NCBI RefSeq assembly: GCF_011604685.1
Contig: NZ_CP050063.1
Span: forward strand, 1,386,501-1,450,500
DNA from: Spirosoma aureum
GTDB taxonomy: Bacteria > Bacteroidota > Bacteroidia > Cytophagales > Spirosomataceae
Length of the DNA stretch: 64,000 nucleotides
Direction of reading: 5' to 3'
Shown here: piece by piece, positions 35,028-43,313 of the stretch
Layout: every line of letters starts with the position of its first letter
Numbering within the stretch: position 1 is the stretch's first letter
Position numbers and translations under genes: made by a program
The notes under the pieces: generated by a model
Seen by the model: only the letters and a program-made list of their open reading frames with translations
The model's database searches: none
Told to the model about the DNA's origin: nothing

Positions 35028-36142
35028 TTTTGAGTAGCTCTTGTTTTAAACGCATTCATCTTCGCCACAACATCGTGATTCCGAGGGTGGAAAGCGGTCA
35101 GTACCCGGTAGATTTCAGCGGCATAGTCCTGATTGGCATTATTCAGATGATTCGCCATCGTTTGCTGGGCTTTGTCTGATAGCCTTGGTTGGGCAGCCAG
35201 CAAATTGAGCATCATCGTAAACTGTTCGCGGTTGGCATTGGCCATCTCGCTGGCGGTTGCTTCGGCCAGCGCATTCTGAAAGGGAATTTTGGCCAGTTTT
35301 TTTAAGATCGCAATTTGTAGCGGGTAGCCCGCCGACCGGTATGTTTCCCACAGCCAGATTTGACGGGCATTTTCCATGAAAAACGGGTTGCCGAGTTTTT
35401 GCAGTGCCGAACGGGCGGTAAAAATATTTTTTCCCCGAATAATGCTCAGCATATCAGGGCTGAACGACTCCAGGACCGTCCCGTCTTGAGCGACGACTTT
35501 TTCCATGGCCCAGTATTGGTAAAAGTGATTGCTGCTGGCCAGAAAACGGTGCAGTAGTGGCTCGGTTCGATAGGTCTCCGTTATCTTCTGCATTTCATCG
35601 ACCACCTTTCCATGAACAATGTGCCAGAGCGTATAACAGGTGTAGACCGCACCGTCGATCACTTCATTTTTTACCGTTTTCAGTGTGGCCCCCGCTTTGG
35701 CGTCTACAGAATCGGCCAGATTTTCGGTTCCTTTCCCAACCAGATCCTCCATCGCTACATCTTTCAGGAGTGAGTTCGGGTTGTTCAGGATGTCCTGTAA
35801 CTTGTCATAATCTTCCTGCTTGAATTCCCGGTGATCCATCTTGGTCAATACCTGCCCCGGCGGGAAATCATACCGGGTGTAATTGCCCAATAAATCCCAG
35901 TAGAAATTGATATACACCGGTTTACATTCGCCCGTCAGACAAACGGGCGTAAATACATTACGAAAGAAGTACGACGGCTGATCTGACTCATCGAAAGCCA
36001 GTTTGAGCGTGTAAGAAGTTGTGTCGTTTTCGGTGATGGTAAACTCCCGTATTTTGGCTGGCTTTCGGGCAAAAGGTGCTGGTCGTTCCGAAAAGCCGGA
36101 AAGTAGCAGCAGGATTACTAGAAAAGCCGTTGAGCGTACCAT
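35024..36142 (-). CDS. Secreted protein with candidate FMN-attachment motif (FMN-binding-domain-like)
   Basis: 372 residues with a signal peptide (STAFLVILLLLSGFSERP). Residues 147-153 read DAKAGAT, followed by LKT, closely resembling the D-x-x-SGAT-x-T acceptor motif of NqrC/RnfG-type FMN-binding domains, in which ApbE couples FMN to the Thr (here Thr153). The region just after it (VIDGAVYTCYTLWHIVHG) also resembles FMN-binding-domain-like proteins. The C-terminal half (about 190-372) is helical and HEAT-like. It lies immediately before the secreted FAD oxidoreductase (ATGA overlap) and apbE. Flavinylation is inferred, not shown; Ala replaces the usual Ser/Thr before GAT. Confidence 0.6.
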   Translation of the reverse strand: MVRSTAFLVILLLLSGFSERPAPFARKPAKIREFTITENDTTSYTLKLAFDESDQPSYFFRNVFTPVCLTGECKPVYINFYWDLLGNYTRYDFPPGQVLTKMDHREFKQEDYDKLQDILNNPNSLLKDVAMEDLVGKGTENLADSVDAKAGATLKTVKNEVIDGAVYTCYTLWHIVHGKVVDEMQKITETYRTEPLLHRFLASSNHFYQYWAMEKVVAQDGTVLESFSPDMLSIIRGKNIFTARSALQKLGNPFFMENARQIWLWETYRSAGYPLQIAILKKLAKIPFQNALAEATASEMANANREQFTMMLNLLAAQPRLSDKAQQTMANHLNNANQDYAAEIYRVLTAFHPRNHDVVAKMNAFKTRATQK

Positions 36143-36170
36143 TTTGATGATTGATTAGACACCCGGTTAG

Positions 36171-36203
36171 AAACCTATAAGGTCTTTGAGACCTTATAGG
36201 TTT
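36171..36203 (-). terminator. Hairpin after susD
   Basis: AAACCTATAAGGTCT and its exact complement form a 15-bp stem around TTG in the 72-base gap between susD and the next minus-strand gene. No long T-run follows on the minus strand, so it may be a partial terminator or RNA-stability element that lowers expression of the enzymes relative to SusCD. Confidence 0.6.
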
Positions 36204-36214
36204 GGGCTACCTGT

Positions 36215-37690
36215 TTACTTCCAGGCTGTGTTTTGCTCCAGTTTTGGATTGGCATTCAGTTCATCCTGCGGAATCGGGAAGTATTTGTTCTTTGCCGTTA
36301 CGTTTCGAACTGGATAAACGGCGTTGACAGCTTTGGGAATCACGGTCAGGTATTTGCCGGTGCGGGTGAGGTCATACCAGCGATCGCCCTCCGCGAAAAA
36401 TTCCCAGGCACGTTCCTGAATAACCGCATCAACAAAAGCATCTTTGCTCAAACCCGTTTGCAGATCAGGCAATCCGGCCCGTTTCCGAACGGTATTGATA
36501 TAACCGTATGCCGTTGGGGTTGCACCGTTCAGGCGGGCTTCAGCTTCGGCAGCAATCAGGTACATATCTGCCAGTCGGAAAATCGGGATATTATTGATTT
36601 CATTCAGCGTCGAAACCGGGTCCTGGTATTTCTTGATCAACACACCGTCAGTTGTAATAGGCGTAATGCTCTTTTGCGGAACGGTTTTGCCGTTTTTATC
36701 CACGTAGGTTGTGTCAAGCAAAAGCCGGCGTTTATCCTGCGGGTTGAATGAATTGTAGAAAGACTGATAAGCGAACATCGAACCGAACGTCGTTTTGCCG
36801 TATTCCGGTCCTGCGCTGGCAGGCGGTCCGCACAGACCGGTCAACTGGTGGCCCCGGCCGGGTGAAATCGGGTCAACTTCAAACGCCCACATATTCTCGA
36901 TGCGAGCCGCATCTTCCTGATCATATTTATAGACGTTGCGGACATCCGGCATCAGGGCGTATTTTCCCGATGTGATCACCGCCTGTGCTTTTTCGAGCGC
37001 TTTTTGCCATTCTTCGTTATATAAAGCTGCTTTTGCGTAAAGTGCATTTACCACTTCCTTTGACGGACGGCCTTTGTCAACCGCCGGATACGAGGGCAAA
37101 CCAGCTGCGAAGGCCATGTCTAAATCGGCATAAATCTGTTTATAAACATCGGCTTTGGGGCTTTTTCCAACAATGGCATCTGCCTGCGAATAGCTGGGCG
37201 TGGTCTTGATAACTACATCCCCGAAGTTTTTGGTTAACATCCAGAGGTAGAACGCCCGCAGGTAATAGGCCTCACCGATGATTTGCTTTTTGCGGGTTTC
37301 GTCCATTACGGCCGCCGGAACCTTGGCAATGATCCAGTTCGCTTTTTCAATGCCGTCATAGCCCGACGTCCAGATTTGCTGGGGCGCTTCATTGAGCCGG
37401 GAATTACTTTTCTGTGTCGTATAGTTGACATCATAAGTGAAAAGTGTCAGCGTATTACGGCCTACAACCCCCCGTGGGTAGGTCTGGTCATCGCTAAAAT
37501 CGGCGATCAATGTTCCGGCTGGACCACTGTACATATCCGCAAACGGATCATAAGCCGCTATGAGCCCTTTCTCCGCATCGGCTGCGGTTTTGTAAAACGC
37601 TTCGGTATAGATGGACGAATAAATGGTTTCGTCCAGTTGGCAGGATGCCAGGCTGAAGGCAACTACTATAGGAATAAGTATCTTTTTCAT
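36215..37690 (-). CDS. susD: SusD/RagB family glycan-binding outer-membrane lipoprotein
   Basis: 491 residues from the ATG at 37690, chosen because it gives a lipoprotein signal (MKKILIPIVVAFSLASCQLDE) while the longer frame runs through a hairpin. SusD features: YYLRAFYLWMLTKNFGDVV, FRLADMYLIAAEAEARLNG, INTVRKRAGLPDLQT, ERAWEFFAEGDRWYDLTRTGK and the C-terminal YPIPQDELNANPKLEQN-type ending. It caps the SusC channel encoded directly upstream and binds the glycan on the cell surface. Specific ligand cannot be read from sequence. Confidence 0.93.
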   Translation of the reverse strand: MKKILIPIVVAFSLASCQLDETIYSSIYTEAFYKTAADAEKGLIAAYDPFADMYSGPAGTLIADFSDDQTYPRGVVGRNTLTLFTYDVNYTTQKSNSRLNEAPQQIWTSGYDGIEKANWIIAKVPAAVMDETRKKQIIGEAYYLRAFYLWMLTKNFGDVVIKTTPSYSQADAIVGKSPKADVYKQIYADLDMAFAAGLPSYPAVDKGRPSKEVVNALYAKAALYNEEWQKALEKAQAVITSGKYALMPDVRNVYKYDQEDAARIENMWAFEVDPISPGRGHQLTGLCGPPASAGPEYGKTTFGSMFAYQSFYNSFNPQDKRRLLLDTTYVDKNGKTVPQKSITPITTDGVLIKKYQDPVSTLNEINNIPIFRLADMYLIAAEAEARLNGATPTAYGYINTVRKRAGLPDLQTGLSKDAFVDAVIQERAWEFFAEGDRWYDLTRTGKYLTVIPKAVNAVYPVRNVTAKNKYFPIPQDELNANPKLEQNTAWK

Positions 37691-37699
37691 TTGCTTAAA

Positions 37700-37797
37700 G
37701 AGCGAAAGAGTGAATGAGCGAAAGGTGAAGGATTGTAATAGTTGTGAATTGTATGAATGCGATCTATTTGCACGTTCACTCATTCACTCTTTCGCTC
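37700..37797. repeat. susC-susD intergenic hairpin, shares 21-nt arm with 18643
   Basis: GAGCGAAAGAGTGAATGAG (37700-37718) pairs perfectly with 37779-37797, a 19-bp stem with a 60-base loop that fills the susC-susD gap. The left arm is identical over 21 bases to the hairpin at 18643. It probably modulates susD expression or mRNA decay, or is the footprint of a dispersed palindromic repeat. Confidence 0.7.
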
Positions 37798-37802
37798 ATT
37801 GG

Positions 37803-40800
37803 TTAAAACGTTACCTGAAGACCGCCCAGAAATGATTTGGCTTGTGGATACACCAGATTGTCGATACCAATGGCGGTATTTGAACCCGCGTACGTGTTCA
37901 CTTCCGGATCAAAACCACTGTATTTAGTGATCGTGAAGAGGTTGTTGGTACTCACATACACCCGAATTTGCTGGAGTCCTTTGATGCGTGGCAGCGTATA
38001 ACCCAACGTCAGATTCTTGCAACGCAGGTACGAGCCATCTTCAACTACCTGGCTGGTTACGGGCAGGCGACCTGCCTGAAAACCGCTCACATACTGATTG
38101 CTTGGGTTGGTAGCCGACCAGCGATTGGCAAGCCCTGCCAACTGATTCCGTTGTCCCAGCGGCATTTCGAACGAAAGACGGCTCGCGTTGTAAATATCAT
38201 TTCCCTGTGAACCCGACAGAAACATATTCAGATCGAAGCCTTTGAACGATAGATTGGTGGAAAAACCGTAAATGAATTTCGGGTTCGGATTTCCGGTAAT
38301 CACCTGGTCTGCAGCCGAAATAGCGCCGTCGCCGTTGATGTCTTTCACTTTCAGACCGCCCAAACGACCGTCATAACCAGGAAGAATTGCCTCGCCAGTT
38401 TGATTGATTCCGTCGAAAACATAGGTTTTGAAAACGCCCAGTGGCTGGCCAACTTTCAATACCGAATAGGCCGTGATGAACCGCTCCTGCGTGGTGCCAC
38501 CGTCCAGATCCAGCACTTTATTGCGGTTCATAGTCATATTGCCAGAAACACTCCATTTTAGCGGGCCATCCAGAATCCGGGCATTTACGGCGAATTCCAG
38601 TCCCTTGTTTTCCAGCGAAGCAAAATTGCCCGTGATCGTGCTGTAGCCAGAGCTCAACGGCAAGCCTTTCACATACAATAAATCTTTGGTGGTCTTCTGA
38701 TACGCATCGATAATGACGCTGATACGGTTATTAAGTAGGCTAATGTCAAGGCCAATGTCTGACTGGGTAGATTTTTCCCAGCGTAAATCGGGGTTGGCGA
38801 TGCCCGACGGATTAATACCAATCATATACGTGTGATTAATGTTGTAATCACTACCGGGATTGGGTGCCGATACAGTCGCCAATGATTGATACGGGTTGAG
38901 ACCACCGGCATTTCCGGTAATACCGTAGCTAGCACGCAGTTTCAAATCTGAAAGCCAGGAAAGGTTCTTGGCAAATGGCTCCTCAATGATCCGCCATGCT
39001 GCAGAAACAGCCGGAAATAAACCGTATTTGTTGTTGGCTCCGAATCTGCTGGACCCATCGACGCGGGCAGTCAAGTCCAGGAAATACTTGTCTTTGTAGC
39101 CGTAATTGATACGGGCTAGGTACGAGTCCAGACGGGTACGAGACCGACTGCTGGTGATCGTTCGGGTTAACGCCAGTTGCAGGGCTTCGTTCTGGGTGGC
39201 ATCGTTCGGGAAGCCAGTGGCGTTGATTTGATTGGAATTATTGTCCTCCGATTGGGAAGCCACTACCGCCGTCGCCTTAAACGAATGATGCTGAGCAAAC
39301 AGGGTGCTGTAGGTCAGGATGCTTTCGTGCAGCAAAGCCAGCCCGTTAGTATTCACCTTAAAGCCTGATCCCGAATTATCATTCAAATCCGCTTTGTTAA
39401 CGATCGAACGGGGCGAATACCCATCGCGCAAACTACTTTGCAGGTCCGTATTGAAGGATGCCCGGTACGTTAGACCCTTCAGAATAGTAAAATCAGCATA
39501 GAGGTTGATGAGGGTCCGTTTGATGGCGTTCCGGTTCAGCACACTGGCGAAGTTGAGCGGATTGGTAACTTCCCGATACTGACCGCCAGCCTGCTCGCCA
39601 AATGGAAAAATCGTACCATCAGCACGGTAAGGTACCAGCGTTGGGGGGGCACCAATGGCCGCACCGAGGATGGAAGCCGTTACAACGCCCGCGTCACCGA
39701 TCGTTTCAGAACCGGTTGTGATACCGGAGTTAATGGCGTAACTGCCTAAGATACTGGTTCCTACTTTTAACCGTTCGCTTATTCGGTGATCAACATTCAA
39801 CCGGTATGAATACCGTTTAAAGGCCGAGTTAATGATGATACCGTCTTGATTGAAGTAACTAGCCGAAAGAGCTAACTGGGTTTTTTCGTTTCCGCCGTTG
39901 ATCGACAACTGGTGATTTTGGATGGGTGCCTCACGGAAAATGAGATTTTGCCAGTTCGTGCCTGCCCCTAACGATGCTGGATCGGGATAGAAATTATTTT
40001 TGAAAACCTCGTTTTCCAATTGCGCAAATTGAGCCGCATTCAAAACCGGTAAGGTTTTATTTACTTTCTGCACACCATAATAGCTGTCGAGCGTTACGCG
40101 GGTAGCGCCTGTTTTACCGCGCTTGGTTGTAATGAGTACAACGCCGTTGGCTGCCCGTGACCCGTAAATGGCAGAGGCAGAGGCATCCTTCAGAATTTCG
40201 ACTGACTCAATATCGTTCGGATTGATGGTCGAAAGCGGGCTGACATCGTTAATACCGCCACTGTTCGAAATCTGGATACCATCCACGACATACAACGGTT
40301 CGGAACTCCCGTTAATCGAGTTTGTTCCCCGAATCCGTACACTGACGTTTCCGCCGGGAGCGCCCGTATTCTGATTCACCTGAACGCCTGCAACCCGCGA
40401 CTGGAGCCCCTGAGCCACGTTGGCAACTGGCGTTTGCACCAGATCAGCGGCTTTTACCGACGCAATAGCGCCTGTCGTTTCTATTTTTCGTTGTGTACCA
40501 TAACCCACGACCACAACTTCGTTCAGCGACCGGTCGTCGGTCTGAAGCGTCAGATCAATCGTCGAGCGATTTCCTACTGTAACGTCCTGCGAGACATAGC
40601 CGATAAAGGAGAATGTAAGAACTGCTGTTCCGTTTTCGGTCGATACGTTGGGTAAAGAATACCGGCCTTCTGCATTCGTGGTCGTACCGCGTTGGGTATT
40701 CTTCAGTATGACACTGACACCTGGCAACGCATTGCCGTCTGGTCCTGTTACACGCCCATTGACAGTAAGGCCCTGAGCCAGCACACCCGATGCCGCTGCA

Positions 40801-40847
40801 AGAACCGTTAGTCCCAGACAGAAGAGGAATCGTATTCGTTTTTTCAT
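37803..40847 (-). CDS. susC: SusC/RagA TonB-linked outer-membrane transporter
   Basis: 1014 residues from the ATG at 40847, which starts a signal peptide (MKKRIRFLFCLGLTVLAAAS...LAQ); 30 codons upstream are open but basic and unlikely. Order: carboxypeptidase-regulatory-like domain (VNGRVTGPDGNALPGVSVIL), TonB-box-like VVVGYGTQRKIETTGAI, plug (VAGVQVNQNTGAPGG, IRGTNSINGSSEPLYVVDGI, KDASASAIYGSRAANGVVLI) and the 22-strand barrel ending in aromatic/Phe (GGLQVTF). It imports oligosaccharides with energy from TonB. It is the first gene of the nine-gene operon and is divergent from a LacI regulator. Confidence 0.95.
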   Translation of the reverse strand: MKKRIRFLFCLGLTVLAAASGVLAQGLTVNGRVTGPDGNALPGVSVILKNTQRGTTTNAEGRYSLPNVSTENGTAVLTFSFIGYVSQDVTVGNRSTIDLTLQTDDRSLNEVVVVGYGTQRKIETTGAIASVKAADLVQTPVANVAQGLQSRVAGVQVNQNTGAPGGNVSVRIRGTNSINGSSEPLYVVDGIQISNSGGINDVSPLSTINPNDIESVEILKDASASAIYGSRAANGVVLITTKRGKTGATRVTLDSYYGVQKVNKTLPVLNAAQFAQLENEVFKNNFYPDPASLGAGTNWQNLIFREAPIQNHQLSINGGNEKTQLALSASYFNQDGIIINSAFKRYSYRLNVDHRISERLKVGTSILGSYAINSGITTGSETIGDAGVVTASILGAAIGAPPTLVPYRADGTIFPFGEQAGGQYREVTNPLNFASVLNRNAIKRTLINLYADFTILKGLTYRASFNTDLQSSLRDGYSPRSIVNKADLNDNSGSGFKVNTNGLALLHESILTYSTLFAQHHSFKATAVVASQSEDNNSNQINATGFPNDATQNEALQLALTRTITSSRSRTRLDSYLARINYGYKDKYFLDLTARVDGSSRFGANNKYGLFPAVSAAWRIIEEPFAKNLSWLSDLKLRASYGITGNAGGLNPYQSLATVSAPNPGSDYNINHTYMIGINPSGIANPDLRWEKSTQSDIGLDISLLNNRISVIIDAYQKTTKDLLYVKGLPLSSGYSTITGNFASLENKGLEFAVNARILDGPLKWSVSGNMTMNRNKVLDLDGGTTQERFITAYSVLKVGQPLGVFKTYVFDGINQTGEAILPGYDGRLGGLKVKDINGDGAISAADQVITGNPNPKFIYGFSTNLSFKGFDLNMFLSGSQGNDIYNASRLSFEMPLGQRNQLAGLANRWSATNPSNQYVSGFQAGRLPVTSQVVEDGSYLRCKNLTLGYTLPRIKGLQQIRVYVSTNNLFTITKYSGFDPEVNTYAGSNTAIGIDNLVYPQAKSFLGGLQVTF

Positions 40848-41014
40848 GAGGTTAGTTATAGGAATAATTAAATTTTTTGGTCCTGGCGTCTGGTACTTTC
40901 TTCTGTGGTGGTAGGTATTAAAAAAGCCCCAAATCACACGGAAGATGCCTATTCCAGCGCTGTTTGTTTGAATTTCTCTTCAAAACTGCCTTTTGTCAAG
41001 GAAAACTTTACTTA

Positions 41015-41062
41015 TTTTTCTGGGAACATTCCCAATTTAAATTGGGAATGTTCCCAGAAAAA
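41015..41062. promoter_or_regulatory. 48-bp perfect palindrome, probable double LacI operator
   Basis: Every base from 41015 to 41062 is mirrored about the centre 41038/41039 (AATTT|AAATT). Each arm contains TGGGAACATTCCCA (41021-41034) or its complement TGGGAATGTTCCCA (41043-41056), itself a near-palindromic 14-mer like LacI-family sites but with CA/TG in the centre. The two sites are 22 bases apart, about two helical turns, so two dimers or a tetramer could bind side by side. It lies in the 276-base gap between divergent susC and lacI. A perfect cruciform is also possible. Confidence 0.7.
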
Positions 41063-41123
41063 AATGATCTTTAAGTGCTGGTTTTAGATTTCTAATATCG
41101 TTAATTCGGGAAAGTACAATTTT

Positions 41124-42143
41124 ATGCAACAGCACCTGCCTACTATTATCGACATTGCCCGGCAACTGGGTATATCAAAATCGACAGTATCGCGCGCCTT
41201 AACGGCACATCCCAATGTGAGTGCGAAGACGCGGCAACGGGTGCTGGAACTGGCCGAACAACTGGATTATCAACGGAATCAGTTAGCCATCTCACTGCTG
41301 ACCAATCAGACCCGGACCATAGGTATTATGGTGCCTGAATTCATCAGCTTTTTCTTTCCAAAAGTGATTATTGGTGCGCAGGAAGTGCTGGCCGAAGCTG
41401 GCTACAATGTCGTAATCTGTCACTCCAATGAATCGTACGAAACCGAGGTAGAGAACGCTAAAGCACTGCTGGCCAGTCGTGTCGATGGGTTGATCGTGTC
41501 GCACACCAAAGAAACCCGCAATTTTGATCATTTTCGCATCTTTCAGCGCAAGGGCGTTCCGGTCGTGTTTTTCAACCGGGTCTGCGAAGATATGAATGTG
41601 TCGAAGGTTACGGTCAATGATTACGACGGGGCTTTTCGGGCTATTGAGCACCTGATCCAGACCGGCCGACGGCGTATTGCCCACCTTGCCGGGCCAGACA
41701 GCCTGCCCAATAGCCGTAATCGGCTCAATGGCTACCGCGATGCGCTGCGGCATTATGGCATTGCCGAAGAACCGGAACTGGTCATTTCGTATGACCTGAC
41801 GCTGGAGAAGGCTAATATCTATGTGAATCACCTGCTAAATCTGCCTCAGCCACCCGACGCGTTGTTTACGATCAATGACCCCACTGCCATCGAAGCACTC
41901 AAGGTGATCAAAAGTCGTGGACTGCGCATTCCCGACGATATTGCCATTGTTGGATTCAGCAACGATCCGATTTCTGCGTTGGTCGAGCCAGGCATAACGA
42001 CTGTTTCTCAGCCTGTTAGTGAAATTGGCCAGCAGGCCGCTGCCTTATTGATGGAGCAAATAACGGATAAGGACAATACTGTACCTCCAAGAACAATTGT
42101 GCTGGAAACGCAGCTCATTATAAGAGGGTCGACGGTACATTAA
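41124..42143 (+). CDS. LacI-family transcriptional regulator of the FAD/SusCD operon
   Basis: 339 residues. The helix-turn-helix (TIIDIARQLGISKSTVSRAL), hinge (RVLELAEQLDYQRNQLA) and effector domain (TRTIGIMVPEFISFFFPKVI, ASRVDGLIVSHTKE, GFSNDPISALVEPGITTV) are all normal. It is divergent from susC with a 48-bp palindrome in the gap, so it very probably controls the nine-gene operon. It shares family and layout with the regulator at 4665 but the two candidate operators differ (TGGGAA half-site versus GCAA), consistent with separate regulons. Effector unknown. Confidence 0.92.
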   Translation: MQQHLPTIIDIARQLGISKSTVSRALTAHPNVSAKTRQRVLELAEQLDYQRNQLAISLLTNQTRTIGIMVPEFISFFFPKVIIGAQEVLAEAGYNVVICHSNESYETEVENAKALLASRVDGLIVSHTKETRNFDHFRIFQRKGVPVVFFNRVCEDMNVSKVTVNDYDGAFRAIEHLIQTGRRRIAHLAGPDSLPNSRNRLNGYRDALRHYGIAEEPELVISYDLTLEKANIYVNHLLNLPQPPDALFTINDPTAIEALKVIKSRGLRIPDDIAIVGFSNDPISALVEPGITTVSQPVSEIGQQAAALLMEQITDKDNTVPPRTIVLETQLIIRGSTVH

Positions 42144-42395
42144 GCAAATAGTGTTCGCCCGGTCCGAAGATCCTATCACGAAAGCAAACGATTTGTGTTA
42201 ATTTTTTGACAAATAAAATGCTGAATAATAACAGCTTGAAAACAGTAGATTAAAATACGGGTAATGTTTAAGCACTTCCTTTGTGCTTCGAAAATAGCCT
42301 ATGAAGATCGTTCTGTCAGTTGCCTTTGTTTCGGTTGACATTCAGGCAATTACCCCTAAATGGTGCCGATCGCACGGGCGCTTAATCCAATGCTT

Positions 42396-43265
42396 ATGAA
42401 GATGCTACTATGCCTCGTAGCCTGTTTCGTTGGCATACTTTCCTTTTCAGGATTTGATGTTAATGTTATCCTCTCTCAATCAACAACAATCGATTCGCTG
42501 GGTGCCTGTCAGGGAGTGAGTTACCAGTCGGGCAAGGCCTATCTCTACGGCGATCGTGAAGTGGGTGTGATTCGCACCTATGCAGTTGGTAAAGATGCGC
42601 TGACCTATGCCGGTCAGGAAGTTAAATTAACGGTAGAGGGTAAGGATGTTATTAACCACCCGACCGGAATCGCGTACAATAAAACCGGCCCAACCTTCAT
42701 CGGCAACAGTATACGGTTGAATCCCGAAGGCACGCAATGGCGGGCGGTGATCTATTTGGTGAACTGGGCGGGACTGCTCCGTACCGGAACGCTCGATGGC
42801 AATTTGCTGAGTACAATCGAAGATGATGCCTGCATTCAGGGCACCCGGCCCGAATATGTCCAGTACCAGAAAAAGTGGTACGTGGCCACTGCCGACTATG
42901 GCGACAAACGCAATGAAGTCCGGCTCTACGATCCTGTCTTGCTGGCAAAAGCCAAAAAAACCAGCGAGCCGGGTGTGGTTGTGAAAAAATTTACCTGCTC
43001 ACCCTGGGTGCAAAACCTGCACTGGATTCCGTCGAAAGGGGTACTCGTGCTGATTCAGAATCAGATCGAAGGACGTCGCTGGCGATTTACGTTCGTAGAT
43101 TTGAAAAAATCCATTGAGTCTGGACAAGAACAGGTTATCAAGGTAATTGACGTGGATAAAGCCGATGAATTAGAAGGCTTTACGCTCCTGAACAATCTCA
43201 GGACGGGAATCGCTGATACGTCATCCCGCAGCAATAATGTGCATTTTATGAACCTCAACTGGTGA
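42396..43265 (+). CDS. Secreted beta-propeller-like protein of unknown function
   Basis: About 289 residues from the ATG at 42396 (ATG at 42360 or 42390 also possible); an export signal follows (MKMLLCLVACFVGILSFSGF). Short beta-strand repeats such as YQSGKAYLYGDREVGVIRTY, GIAYNKTGPTFIGNSI, RPEYVQYQKKWYVATADYG and LHWIPSKGVLVLIQN suggest a beta-propeller. No family assigned. It lies 48 bases before the second susC and may be part of that locus, for example as a surface glycan-binding or lactonase-like protein (inference). The 252-base gap upstream holds a short AAGCAC/GTGCTT hairpin only. Confidence 0.65.
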   Translation: MKMLLCLVACFVGILSFSGFDVNVILSQSTTIDSLGACQGVSYQSGKAYLYGDREVGVIRTYAVGKDALTYAGQEVKLTVEGKDVINHPTGIAYNKTGPTFIGNSIRLNPEGTQWRAVIYLVNWAGLLRTGTLDGNLLSTIEDDACIQGTRPEYVQYQKKWYVATADYGDKRNEVRLYDPVLLAKAKKTSEPGVVVKKFTCSPWVQNLHWIPSKGVLVLIQNQIEGRRWRFTFVDLKKSIESGQEQVIKVIDVDKADELEGFTLLNNLRTGIADTSSRSNNVHFMNLNW

Positions 43266-43313
43266 GGTTTCCAACCGAGCTTACCAAAATCTAATTCCAA
43301 CATACAACTTGAT

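Noticed and set aside
42301..42399. 32-codon upstream ORF starting MKIVLSVAFVSVDIQ
   Set aside because: It overlaps the preferred start of the 42396 gene, with no supporting feature; likely chance.
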